64,000 nucleotides of DNA from assembly GCF_009017415.1 (NCBI RefSeq), contig NC_092408.1, positions 4,154,001 to 4,218,000 on the forward strand, read 5' to 3'. This document shows, piece after piece, positions 9,824-21,283 of the stretch. Position 1 is the first letter of the stretch, and each line of letters opens with the position of its first letter. A program made the position numbers and the translations under genes. Below the pieces are notes generated by a model. It made no database searches. It was not told the origin of the DNA and saw only the letters and a program-made list of their open reading frames with translations. This DNA is from Aspergillus flavus. Lineage: Eukaryota; Ascomycota; Eurotiomycetes; Eurotiales; Aspergillaceae.

Positions 9824-10065
9824 CAGTAAAACCTGTATATAAGCAACTCCGATATAGGGACTATACCCGGTATAAGCAATCTACCAGCCTGTCTCCTATC
9901 GTTTTCTACATAGAATTGCAAGAAACCTCGATATACAGAACTTTCAGTAAACTACTCTGTCTACATTTTAAAAGGATTTATATAGTGATCTTAGTATAAG
10001 CAATACCTCGTTATAAGCGATTTAGGTAGTCGGCTCAAACCCTTGCTTATATCCAGGTGTTACTG
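9824..10065. mobile_element. MITE (Tc1/pogo-type), 242 bp, copy 1
   Basis: The ends form imperfect inverted repeats. The left end starts CAGTAAAACCTGTATATAAG and the right end, reverse complemented, starts CAGTAACACCTGGATATAAG. Just inside are direct echoes of the terminal sequence (CCGATATAGGGA, GGTATAAGCAATCT, GATTTAGGTAGTCGGCTCAA). The right flank begins TA; the left flank is AA, so the TA target duplication seems to have one mutation. Sequence and organisation match the copy at 52015-52506, which defines a family in this genome. There is no coding capacity, so mobilisation must be in trans by a Tc1/pogo-type transposase. Confidence 0.8.
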
Positions 10066-13000
10066 TATGGTTGAAATTAGTAGACACCTCGCGTCTCTGG
10101 GTTAGTGGTGTTAGCGTGGGTTCAGGCCCCAATAACAACGCCCAGAGAAAAGGAACAGCACGGTAAATATATTGGGGGTCCACCTTGACCCATGGTTCCA
10201 ACGAAGCCGCGGAAGTCCGCCAACAGCTCCAGCTACTCCTAGGCCTTCCCCTTTTCCCTTTTCCCTTACCACTTGGTCAGTTGTTCCTTTTTCCTTTAAC
10301 ATGTAATTTATACTAGTTTTGATCTCCCCTGATATCAGGAGCGACAGTCCGTTATGCTTCGCCGTCATGCTGACTATCAATGTTGGCCTCAGCAGGGGGG
10401 AAATCGTATAACATGACTATGGATGACGATCGGTGCCCAAGGCTCAAGAATAGAGTGCCAAGGCCAGATCTATACGCCCGGCTTCACACCGGTGCCAATA
10501 GCACGTACAGCTAGCAAATCAAGAAGTAGAATGGGATGACTAGTGGAAAGGCTTTATAATAAAGTTTCAGCGGTATCTCGTATCTACGCATGATCCGTAG
10601 GCTTTTTTTTAACACAATGAGGCAAGATTATGCCAGCTTGGCTTTAGCACTGTGTGGGAAGGGAAGAAGGGGAACTACATACGTGGTACCACTGAGAAGG
10701 GCAACAGACGCTCGCAGGTGTATTTCAGCCTGATGCCATCAGGCCCCGTCGTAGGGCAAGGCGGGGGTTTTGCTAACGGCTGGACCGGACGGTATCCACT
10801 ACTGACTCGCTAGAAGATGTGGAATGCAATCCGAGTTGTTGAGGTCCTTAACTAATGTGGGGAATTGGCGCGACTGGCGCGGCGGATGAGCACGCTTTTG
10901 CTACGCGCCCTCCAATGATCTGGCATACACTTTGGGACTCGATAACGGAAAGGTCGTTGTGTGGATCGTATCAAACGCAGTTTAGACATTTTAGCTGGCT
11001 GCCGTGGGTAGTGGCAGAAGCTTGGTTCTGTTATTCTTTCTCCAGATGAGAAATGAGGCGACAAGTAGATCTACTCACTCTGAGCAGTGCCTTTCACCAC
11101 AGCCTCTTCTTACATATGGAATTTGAGGCAGTTGCTGAACGCCGCACGGTGCTCTTACCAGGACCCTCCACGCTGAACGGTCGGCGTGATTTCGATGGAC
11201 AGACAATGCGGGGATAGCCTCGCCCGACCCGTGAACTATCATGTTTAGCGTACGGGGCCACGGCATCGTACCGACCGGTCAGGATACAGTACTCTAGTGA
11301 CGCCCCTCTCTCGAAGGCCACAAATAGTATATATTAACGCAACACGAAGTGCACCTGCACGGCCTACAAATGACCAAGATGGCGTGCTTTGACCCTGTTG
11401 ACATATCACAACGTGGATAACAAATGGTGACTATCCAAAGAGTTAACTAATCACAAAAACGTGATAAGAGAGCGCAAATCTAGACACTAACGCGGCTAGG
11501 ATACTTAAAACGAGATTTAGATTCGTACATATCCAATGGGAATTGCTTCTCGCCCTATGAGATAGTGAAACCTCGTGCATATCACCGTGCAATGAGCCAA
11601 ACGCCAGTATATCTGTGTCCCAGGAATATAATCCCTGTCTGATCAGGCACCACTGCCGCCTGGATCTAGGCTTCCCTCCCCCCTCCCCCGGCCCCTCACA
11701 AGCCCCGAGACTTCATGTGCTATATAAGAATGAATAACGCCGTCCTGTTGACCATGCTGAAGCCTTCCCACTTTTCCTTCTGACCTACTGGATTACGTAA
11801 TATTCACCATCTTTTCGTGGCAATGTCTACACCCCAAAGGTCTAGTCCTCCCAATGAAGAAGAAGTATGTGAACCATTACCCCTCCTAGATGCTTTCTTG
11901 AAAACCCACTAACTTCGCTCAGCGAAGGGTCCAACTGCCTCTCAATCCCCAGCGTGGCATAGGGCTTGCAACACTTACCTATACGCGTAATGGTCCTGTA
12001 GGAGAAGATCGAAGATTCTACTTCCAAGACGATCGCATAATCCCTGCAGAGATGGTTTCCCGTATGAACAGAAGTCAAGAGACCAGAAGCCAGGATTGTA
12101 TATGCCACAACCCCCAGACCTAACTAAATAAGCAACTGATGGCAGTGCAGTGGAAGGTATCAGCAGCCAATGCTCACTGTCTGACGACGGGGAGTCACAG
12201 GAAGAGCCCACGGAGGCTTGCCACTGTTACCGGGATACTGAGATCGACGAGTCCTCTCACGTCTTTAATGGAGATATGGTTGATGGCATGAAAGCTCCAC
12301 GGGTGCGGAAGCATCATATGCGGGGAGGCTCGGTGAAGGGAAAGAGCAAGCTGGTTAATGGTGACCTTGATAGACACACCTTTCTTGCGTTTTTCTGTCA
12401 AGATTAATACAGCAGTTTCCGTTTGGCCTCCCGTGGTAGATCAGGATATGTTGGTCTTGCTTCCACTGATGCATATAGCTAGTCCTGGTGGCTATATTTC
12501 ACCTATGGGGTTACATTGTCCATTCCGAGGCGTCTATCTGCTATCTGTAGTGACGTAGTGCGAATACAACATACACATATACCGGGAAGACATACTAGTC
12601 CTATAGTAGATGGACCGGAACCCAACGGATAATAATCCTGTTTCCTTTTCTTTATAATCTTATAATTGACTTATATATTTGGCAAACGTATTCCTGGCCC
12701 CACTGTTGTCGCGGACACCTCAGTGCGAGTGTGGCTGCCTTATTGCTTGTGACCAGCGTGACTCTATACTGTTGCAGTGCTAGTAGCATCCTCGATGCGT
12801 TTGCCATTGCAGCCAGCTCCCCGAATATAGATTCTGCTCTGACCTTGCACCAAGCGTGAGAGAGAAGCATTTCCCTTTCAGCTTTCTATACTTGGGCGGC
12901 CGCTGCTGGACCGCTCCTCCAAATCCTACTACCCCATTCCGTGCTGAGCTGCTCACTGTGAGCTAAATCGTGGTGTAGTGTCTCCGGATAGTGGTGTCAC

Positions 13001-13476
13001 CGTATATGCTCTTTGATTGTTGTAGTAACCCTAAGCTGAAACTGGGCTAAACTAAATTCGGAAGGGAATGGAATAATGATTCTCCCGAGCGTGGAAGTTG
13101 TCCCTTGGTATGGAAATATCTAGATTTAGTGGCAAGCTATGTATTTTAAAGTTACATAGGAATGACTGGAGAGTTTGTTTTTGCAGGAAAGAATTTATAT
13201 CAATCTCATTCTCAGCAATCCACGGCCCTTCTTTTGCAAAGACACTAGAAAATACGAAATGTGGAATACAAAGAACATTGATTATAGCGTATGGAATCCT
13301 ATGATAACGACCTGACTATTCTGATACCCGAAAGTAATTGTAGCGTCATGGACTGTATAACTAAAAAATGAACGATACTCAGTAGGGAGCCACAGTAGAT
13401 TCTCGCCTCCTAAGGCGACCTAAGCTTGAGTGTCTGCCGCTCCCTGCCAGTCGCTGTATCCCAGAGCTTACCCACA
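10066..13476. other. long stretch without a supported gene
   Basis: Over 3.4 kb with only short frames. A T/C repeat of CCCTTTT units lies near 10245-10265 and a C-rich tract near 11672-11690. A minus-strand frame at 11842-12108 (AYTILASGLLTSVHTGNH and onward) looks somewhat protein-like but I could not place it in a family or connect it to other exons. It may be a decayed gene. Confidence 0.4.
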
Positions 13477-15036
13477 TCACGAATTGAACCACAACTTAGC
13501 AATCCGCCACCCCCGTTCATAGTCCAGATCAATGTAATATCTCCAAGGACTCAAGGCCACATGAATAGCCTGACACTCCCAGTCGAAAGCGACTGTCGCG
13601 TCCGGAGTACCATTGAGTCTCTTTACCATATCGACAACCAGTATGCACCCAGTAATAATCTCAAAAACGGAGAGCAAGGAAATGATAGCAATCGGTCCTG
13701 GATCTGCCCATCGTAGCATGCTACGAGGCGATAAGCTCGGGCTTTTATCTCTCAAGAAACAAGCAAAGATCATCATGGCGAGAGGCGAAAGGGCCAGTAG
13801 TGTCAATGCAAGGAAGATTAACCCGATAGCGATAAGTGGGTTCGCATTCAGATATAAGAGATGAAACCCAAAATCAACGAACAGCCAATTGCGTGAGCAG
13901 ATCTGTGTCGCTGAGCAAGTCGAAGCTCCGGGCGCAGCGTCGATTTGAGACTGCACGCAATCGTAGCTTGGATCCGGCGCACGCAGGCCCCAACCAGGTC
14001 CAGGAGCCGTAAGGGAGGGAAGATTGATATGGATCACGTACCACGAAGCAATCCACTGGATGACTGCTAGGATGTAAAAGATCCCCCGTGCAACATTTTT
14101 CCCACAACGGTTGGTTCCAAAGGCACAAGAAAATGGATGGTATCTGAACAGGCCGGCATATTTCCAGGGGATTACCCAGCCAACTATGAAGGGTGTGGCA
14201 GCGCTCTCTGGCGCGGCAGCCAGTTTACCAAATGACACCCACCACCAAATGAACGAAACTAGATCATAGCCAATAAAGAGCCAACTGTACCAGTGTACCT
14301 CACCGAGCCCTTTGCAAGGCTTGTTTCTCGGGCTGTACAACGCTTTCTGCTGTAACAAAAGCTGAAACAGTGATCCTACTAGAAAGCCAGCACATGTGGC
14401 CCAGCTAGTGAGGAGAGTCGGCCACATGGCCGAATCGCGTGGAGTAGACGGAATGACCTTGTAGTCATTGAAGCAGCTCACGGCTTCGCACCATTCCGAG
14501 CTGTTGTTCTCGTTCAATACCGCGCTACTGCGGAGGTACCCGAAGCCAGTAATGGTGCTGCTATTCAGTGCGACCCGCATGGCGGTACAATTTGTCGTGG
14601 ATCCTGGTGCCCTGTAGCATTCCTCAAATCGAGTGTTTTTGTAGAGCGCGTATTCTGGGCTGTCGGACCTGTAGCCGCCAACATTGGGGGATTTCACCGC
14701 GAACACTACGGTGAAAGCTATCGCGACTCCCGTAAAACTGACCATTAGGAAGAAGGCAGTCCCTATAATTCCCCAGGTGGCATTTCGCTTCCACCTTTCG
14801 TCCATCTTCTTAGGTATTGAAGGGAATTTGCAATTGGCGACATCACCTGAAGAAACATTAGTGGTTACAAATTTCGAGGGAGAATAGAGAGTGAAGGACA
14901 GCAACATACGTTCGCCATCAGGTGTGTGATTATACGGGAGTTGGCCATACTCATAGTCCGTTGACCCTGTTCGCAAATTAGCCAGTCGCGGCATGGTGAA
15001 GAGGCTGGATGGCGATTTTGGCTTAGAAGTCATCAT
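13477..15036 (-). CDS. polytopic membrane protein of unknown function, 498 aa
   Basis: Two exons, 15036-14910 and 14846-13477. The 63-nt intron between them (GTATGT ... CACTAATG ... TTCAG) has no stop and is a multiple of three, so an unspliced reading also stays open; its consensus donor, branch site and acceptor make splicing the better call. The start is the first of two adjacent ATGs. The protein has a charged cytosolic-looking N-terminus with KKMDERWKRN, then about eight hydrophobic helices, the first being WGIIGTAFFLMVSFTGVAIA. A Cys- and Asn-X-Ser/Thr-rich loop of about 100 residues after helix 1 suggests an extracellular, disulfide-bonded domain. I do not recognise a characterised family. 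No membrane-transport signature is evident, so I assign no function. Confidence 0.75.
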   Translation of the reverse strand: MMTSKPKSPSSLFTMPRLANLRTGSTDYEYGQLPYNHTPDGERMLLSFTLYSPSKFVTTNVSSGDVANCKFPSIPKKMDERWKRNATWGIIGTAFFLMVSFTGVAIAFTVVFAVKSPNVGGYRSDSPEYALYKNTRFEECYRAPGSTTNCTAMRVALNSSTITGFGYLRSSAVLNENNSSEWCEAVSCFNDYKVIPSTPRDSAMWPTLLTSWATCAGFLVGSLFQLLLQQKALYSPRNKPCKGLGEVHWYSWLFIGYDLVSFIWWWVSFGKLAAAPESAATPFIVGWVIPWKYAGLFRYHPFSCAFGTNRCGKNVARGIFYILAVIQWIASWYVIHINLPSLTAPGPGWGLRAPDPSYDCVQSQIDAAPGASTCSATQICSRNWLFVDFGFHLLYLNANPLIAIGLIFLALTLLALSPLAMMIFACFLRDKSPSLSPRSMLRWADPGPIAIISLLSVFEIITGCILVVDMVKRLNGTPDATVAFDWECQAIHVALSPWRYYIDLDYERGWRIAKLWFNS

Positions 15037-18000
15037 TCAGAGTTACGAAGTATATAAAGGATTCATTTCGAAGTCTCGCACAGTTAGAGTGGAATGGGAT
15101 GCCAAGCGCGGCCGTGACAGACCAGAATGTGCTATTCATATTTACCCTGCAGCTCGTATATGCATGCGCCTCACCAACACCTCCGTGGAGCGATGCAACC
15201 CAATCAATAGCGCCAAATAAGCCAAGGTCAGCCGCATGCCATCGGAATGATTGCTTTTGCAGATGAACTGCTTGCTCGTGGCACTGCCTACCGGCACCAC
15301 TTCTTATTGTGGGTGGGTCATCGTGTGGAACAAACATTTATAAAGGTATGGAATGATTAAGTATTACTTGGTTGGCCTACTGTGATTTCTGTGGGCTTAG
15401 ATAGTGGAAATCGTTCAAGAAATGAGAGGCCTCCCCTTCTCAACTAGGGCTGTGCGACTATAAAGCGGCGATCACCTGTTTCTTCACTAGGCTAGACCAA
15501 CTTAGCTGCTAGCACGGGGATTTGGCGTGCGGCTTTATGGCCAGGAGTCCACTCGTGTGAGGATTAGGGTGAGATTCTCATCCTTGGTCGCCCACTTACC
15601 CTCTCAGCTGACCTCTGGTTTCATATTATTGGATTGCTTCGATCCACCTAGACCACTGTCTCTTGGCATAGCCTTCTGGGGTTGTCAATCATAGGCCTTA
15701 ATCTGATAAACTGGGAACCCACGGTCTCTGCCGTCACGGCCCGAGCCTTGGAAATACGGCTTTGTGATGTGTCATGTAGCAAAGGTACCAATCATGAGAG
15801 CTCTTGTAATCAAGGAAGATACTGTGATTGGTTGATACAGTTGCCTCCCAAGACGTTATAACCCCAACATTTTCATAGTTAGAGCCAGTTTAGGGTGGGT
15901 TGGGGGCGGGTTTTGCGGTTAACCCGTACCATAATCTCAATCATATAAGTACTACCGTAGACATACACAGAATCATGCCTATCAGGGATAGTTATGAGAA
16001 TATGCGGTAGGATAACCAACTAGATCCCTGTCGAAGCTCGAAGTATTTCTCTACCATTGATCAAGATAAAAATAAATTCGCGCCCAGGTAATAGCAGTTA
16101 CGTATCTCTGGCGCAAATCATTGTGACGAGGGGATTCATCGTAAAGCCAGCCTTGCTCTCGTACCAACTATGCGATCACTCCTATATCGTTTCATAAATT
16201 ATAAGCACTAGAAATATGCTATAGCTTCATGGAGTATTGCTTTGCATCACTGCTACGGATGCGACGGTATGGGGAGCGCTTCCCACAAACTGGGCCAAGA
16301 AGATGGTCCCAGATCCAGAGCATACCATTAACTGAGCCTTCAAAGTATGCCATCGATTGGTTGGCATTGCACTGCGACCTTTTTCTGGGTGATTCAGGAT
16401 TTGTTGTACGGCCTACATGAGGCCACTCAGCCAAGTTGGACACCGTGAGGGAAAGGAAGGAGCAAATGGGGTTAATGTCAAATAAGGTCCGGTTAGTTAA
16501 AACGTGGGAAAGACAATCAACCTCTACCGAGATCATCCGATTCGATTCCATTACGATTCCACATATATATATCTCTCATATATCTGTGCGTATCGAGCCG
16601 GGGAAGTTCCCTACAACACCCATCCTGGGAGAATGTCGTTGGTAATAACGACTCCGCTGGAAGTGCGATCAATATGACTTGTCACATCCTCATAGAGATA
16701 GAAATCGTTGATTGTTCTAGATAGAAGGTCCTAACAGAGGCACGCGTGGGCGCTAGGCCTAATTGGGATCCCGTGGTCAACATCGATGGATGACTTGCCA
16801 TGAGGCTATGCAAAGGAACCTGATGTTTATGATGTATGGACGAGAATATCACCATGGCCCTTGCGAAGCGTGTTGTGCCAAGTCTAATGTAGCTGAGAAT
16901 GCTACAAGAACACCGAAAGTTTGTCGCAACTATCACCTCATTCCCGTATGACCTTGGTGGGAATACCTTTGTTCTCGGGGACGCTGAGACGATCGTGCCC
17001 TTCACAAATATGCATTCAATGTGTCGTGCTATCCTTCATAACTTGATAGATAGTGAAGGCGATGCTGGCAATGGCAGATCTGGGTATGATGAATCTAACT
17101 GAAGACCAGAATATGCTACTACAATGACTGAGGTAATGATTTGAGACACTACTGAACATAGCTGAATTATCGATGTAGGTAAGGACTTACCTGCACTTAC
17201 TGTTGAAGTTAATATACCACTAAGCCCACCCTCAAGCTCCACAGTCGGTCTGGTGGCTACGGTGTATCCAGAACCAAAGGTCCCTCTTGCCTTTATAGAT
17301 TTTTGATACGGGGCCAGTATGGCTACGGGCTAGTCTATTTCCAATATTGGACTAGCCTCCAGCTTATGAACTGCATTATTGACCACGGCGCCTAGATAAT
17401 GTAAACAGACAGGGGATAGATTAAAAGTTGCCAAGGCAGGCTGATAAAAAACGTGGAAGTGGGTCTCGTGGTGGATTGCATCGGCTTTCAATGACGCCAC
17501 CATGGAAGACCTCCATGCTTTCAATACTACTCCGTAGTGACTAGTTTGTCCTTCAGATCTGACGGTGCTATTCCTGGATAATGTCCGCATATGTACCTTG
17601 CATAGCCTCCAGTGCCAGTAGAGCCGAGTACGGCGGATAACGCAGCGATGCCGATAACCCTAGTGAGAATGACTGTTTCATTTGCTCAACACTATTGAAC
17701 CTATATGGCTAACTTGGCACGGATTACCGGAGATTGATCCCGAGGCTCAACTGCCGTGATTCGATGAGAAAAAGACTAGGACCCACAACCTTCTGCCGGT
17801 GTTCTGCAAACAGTCGCTTATGTACTGATTGATAATGCAGAGCTGCTCCACTTTCATTTCCATATCCGTGGTCCGAGTGGGTCAAGAATGCCTTTAAACC
17901 CTAATCAGCAGAAAATCTCGAGTAGCTGAGGGAATTCACATCGGCTAAACGAAAGGAGATGGAAAGGGTCGCATGGGATCCATCTATCGCAATTAACATC

Positions 18001-18075
18001 GTGGATCCTAAAACGTTTACCCGAATGCCGCGTTTAAGTAATCAAAAACTGGTGGCTCCACGCCACGCACCTTCA
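15037..18075. other. long stretch without a supported gene
   Basis: About 3 kb with only short frames. The minus strand between 17700 and 17030 shows fragments such as GIAALSAVLGSTGTGGYA and TVATRPTVELEGGLSGILTS that could be pieces of a decayed secreted-protein gene, but no continuous exon model can be built. Confidence 0.4.
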
Positions 18076-18082
18076 TATATAA
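18076..18082 (+). promoter_or_regulatory. TATA box of the GMC oxidoreductase gene
   Basis: TATATAA lies 77 bp upstream of the ATG at 18159, followed by a pyrimidine-rich leader. This is a typical arrangement for strongly transcribed fungal secreted-enzyme genes. Confidence 0.5.
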
Positions 18083-18158
18083 TACCGTCTACAGTCGCTA
18101 CAGCGTGTTTTGCAGTTCTCATCCCTTGGCATTTTGACTTCCGCCTCTATCGTTCAAC

Positions 18159-19833
18159 ATGAGGTTCCTTCGCGCAGGGGCTTTGGCAGCCTCGCTTTCC
18201 GCCACCTCCGCCTTGAAGAATAACACCTACGACTATATTGTTGTCGGCGGTGGTCCTTCTGGTATCATCACAGCGGAGAGATTCGCCGAAGCGGGCAAGA
18301 ATGTCCTTCTCCTCGAACGAGGTGTCGGTCCCACCGTTAGCACTGGCAACAACGAAACGCTGAGCTGGAACCGTACCTTGACCCCCATCGACGTTCCTGG
18401 ACTGTCGGCGGATATTGCCAACTTGGACGTCTGGAATCAGTACATGTGTACTGACACCGACGGAACTGCGGCTTGTGTGCTGGGTGGTGGTGTCACGGTC
18501 AACTACATGGTCTTTGTCCACCCCCCTGACCATGATTTCGATGACAAGTGGCCCCAGGGATGGAAATGGGAGGATGTCAAGCCCGCGTCTGAGCGTCTGT
18601 ACCAACGCAATCCCGGAACCACCCAACCTTCTGCCGATGGCAACCGTTACGACCAAGGTCTTTACAAAGTGCTCTCCAAGTTCTTCAACCAGCTGGGTTG
18701 GAAGTCAGTCGACATGATTGCCGCTCCGAATGAGAAGCACCAAATCTACAGTTACCCCGCGTGGAACATCGTGAATGAGAAGCGTGCTGGTCCGGTTCGT
18801 ACCTACCTGCCTCTGGTGAAGGATGCCGACAACTTCACCCTGCGCCTGAACTCTAAGGTCAACCGCCTCGTCAGATCCGGCAGTGAGGTGACTGGCGTTG
18901 AGGTTGTTGACGCGGTCACTGGAAAAACGGAAGTGGTCACCCTTGCTCCCCATGGCCGTGTGGTTTTGGCGGCTGGAGCGCTCTCTACCCCCCGGGTGCT
19001 CTTCAACTCCGGTATCGGCCCTAAGAAGCAGATCGAGACGGCCAAGAAGAGTGGTGTCGCCGTTCCGCCGCAAGAGGAATGGATCGACCTGCCTGTCGGT
19101 GTCGGACTCAAAGACCACCCGATCTTCACTATCAATGTAGACACCGGTGCTGATTTCGGCCTTCTTGACTACGACAGCATTGTCAACGGCTCCGACACTA
19201 CTGACATTAACCTGTACCGCCAGAACAGCGGAGTCCTCACCCAGGGCAAGCACCGCATGATCTTCTTCACTTCTAACCAGGTCAATGGACACACCCGATA
19301 CTACCAGGGATCCTGTGCGCCCGCAGGTGAGGGTGTCGTCTCAATCACAGCCTACATGACCCACGGTCTGACTTCTGAGGGCCTCCTCGGTCTGGACGAG
19401 AAGGGTAACACCGTGATCGAGCAGTCACCCTACCTGACTACTGCTGAGGACCGCACCGCCGCAAAGCTCTTCATTGATCAGATCCTGTACGACATTACTG
19501 ACTCATCCACTGGTTTCAAGTTGCAGGGCAACACTAACACCTCTGCTATCCTCGCTTCGCCGTCTGTTGGTGTTCACTATGTCGGCACGGCCAAGATGGG
19601 CACTGACGACGGACGCAAGAACGGCACATCCGTGGTCGACACCAACACTAAGGTGTATGGCATGGACAATCTGGTAAGTTGGATTGTAAAGTGTTTTTAT
19701 CTGTACGTTTTGCTAACTGTTGTAGTATGTTGTTGATGGCAGTATGCACCCTGATCTCCCGACGGGTAACATCCAAGCCACCATCATGGTTGCTGCCGAG
19801 CATGCTGCTGCTAAGATTCTTGCCCAGCACTAA
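18159..19833 (+). CDS. secreted GMC oxidoreductase, cellobiose-dehydrogenase flavodomain-like (AA3), 540 aa
   Basis: Exons 18159-19673 and 19726-19833 flank a 52-nt GTAAGT...TGTAG intron. A signal peptide (MRFLRAGALAASLSATSA) is followed by the FAD-binding YDYIVVGGGPSG, then LLLERG, a VLGGGVTVN stretch, and NEKRAGPVRTYL. The C-terminal pair of GMC catalytic residues is His in VGVHYVGTAKMG and His in SMHPDLPTGN. Spacing and wording follow the dehydrogenase domain of cellobiose dehydrogenase (YDYI.VG.GP.GII, G.R.....Y, LP.GV...D.P, HLPTGN) rather than glucose oxidase. The haem cytochrome domain of full-length CDH is absent. The enzyme should oxidise a sugar or oligosaccharide outside the cell; the substrate cannot be read from sequence. 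Third codon positions are strongly C/G-biased, unlike the neighbours, which suggests high expression. It is the best-preserved gene in this part of the window. Confidence 0.9.
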
Positions 19834-20296
19834 GCATGTTTACCATGGGTACCATTATCTAGCTAGTGGGAGGAACCGTTTCACTCTAGATGGAATAGAC
19901 GACCTTTCTTTTATAGGTTGAAGTTGTCTCTGTATTAATCGAACAAAATAGACCATTTTTTATATTCTGTACATAATTATATCTTTAAAATATACTAAAT
20001 TCTACGTCTGAATATCTGTCTTTTCTGGTTTGCCGTCCATGGCACTAAGGTCCACCATCTCTTCCGTAAGCCGATCTGCCATGGGTGACCGGCACCAAGG
20101 CCGACGTGGTGTGCTTTCACCTTCTTGTCTCGCAGTGGACTTACTATCATAGAACCAAATAATATCTCTAACATACGTGCGGTACTCGATGGTTTTCTAA
20201 TCATTGTTTCGGACCAGCCATACATGACCAGGATGTTTTTGCATCCTAGTTACCCTGGCAAACTAGACCAGTGTACCAATCACATCGATCTGATGG
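19834..20296. other. 3' intergenic region between convergent genes
   Basis: Convergent spacer between the GMC gene and the decarboxylase-like gene, AT-rich at 19930-20010. No gene is seen. Confidence 0.5.
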
Positions 20297-21283
20297 TTAC
20301 TCCCCGACATTCATACATGACATTTTCGCATCATCCACCCAGAACCACAATCCATTCCAGTTTAGTTCCGGGAATGATATCCCATCCCCAAGCTCGCCTC
20401 TTACTTTTATCACACCCGTCTTACCCGCTATGTCAACCCGTACCGATCTCCATTCATTATTGTCGCTGCCTACCAATCCATTCTCCTTCCAGTTTTCCGA
20501 CTGCGGTATTGGCGGCATTACAATCTCGAGATTCATAGGAACATAGGCCGTGGAAATTGGAAGGAGAGGTCTAGAAATCAATGGGATGGGCTGTAAATCC
20601 AAGGAAACAAATGGTTCTTCCGGAGTATCGGGGAGTGAGACTTTGATCTGGCGATACGGCGGATGGTTGGCATCGGATGGAATGAATTCGAATTTGGCTA
20701 GCTGAAGGGGATATAGTCAGTAAGCCCCAAGGAATATAATTACTCCTGGTACTAAAAGGTTGGGAGTCCTCACTGTCTTCGGTATATTCCAATTCTTTCG
20801 ACCTGGAGCATTCCACATTCTGAATTAGCTCATTCACGTAACCAAACGACACAGGGAAGTAGATTGCGTACCATTGTAAATGGAGTCAAGTGAAGAAACA
20901 TATATCCTGGTTATTCTGTATCTCTTTACAGATTTGTCTTGGCGAGGGTCTTGGAATACACCCGGTGCCCACAGAATCTCGTCATATGGCCCTAAAATCA
21001 CAAAAAAGTAAACTTTCTATCCCTGCTCAAAGAATGGATAAGAGCGATTCATACCCACAGGAGACTCCAGGTACCGAACTATCATGATCAAACTGAATCC
21101 TCCCTCGAATTTTCCACTCTTTTCAGGATCCGAGAACGGGGCAGATGCTTCCAAGTCACTATACGAACCCTGCGGCAGGCCGTTTGCGTGGTTAGCTCTT
21201 GCAAAAGAGAACACGACTTGTGCGCGTATGTTTTTCCATGGAGATGGAGCTGGTTTGAATTTTGTTTCCTGACTTTTATCCAT
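20297..21283 (-). CDS. acetoacetate-decarboxylase-like protein, 260 aa, four exons
   Basis: Exons are 21283-21055, 20991-20872, 20802-20774 and 20701-20297, all with GT-AG introns (63, 69 and 72 nt). Joined, they give one 261-codon frame. The product begins MDKSQETKFKPAPSPWKN and contains GGFSLIMIVRYLESPVGPYD with LWAPG after it, then RIYVSSLDSIYNGRKNWNIP continuing to KTLAKFEF. This order of motifs (PAPW, GG.. .MIV.Y..SPVGPYDE, YVSS..S...GRKNW.IPK) is that of a fungal family sharing the acetoacetate-decarboxylase-like fold. Enzymatic activity has not been shown for most members, and I see no clear Schiff-base lysine context, so function stays open. The 29-nt third exon is essential: it encodes the RKNWNIPK core. 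Ends convergently with the GMC gene. Confidence 0.8.

Noticed and set aside
11842..12108. 88-codon minus frame AYTILASGLLTSVHTGNH...
   Set aside because: Looks faintly protein-like but cannot be tied to a family or to neighbouring exons; mentioned only in the intergenic entry.
18147..19292. Long minus frames antisense to the GMC gene (up to 195 codons)
   Set aside because: Shadow frames caused by strong codon bias of the sense gene.
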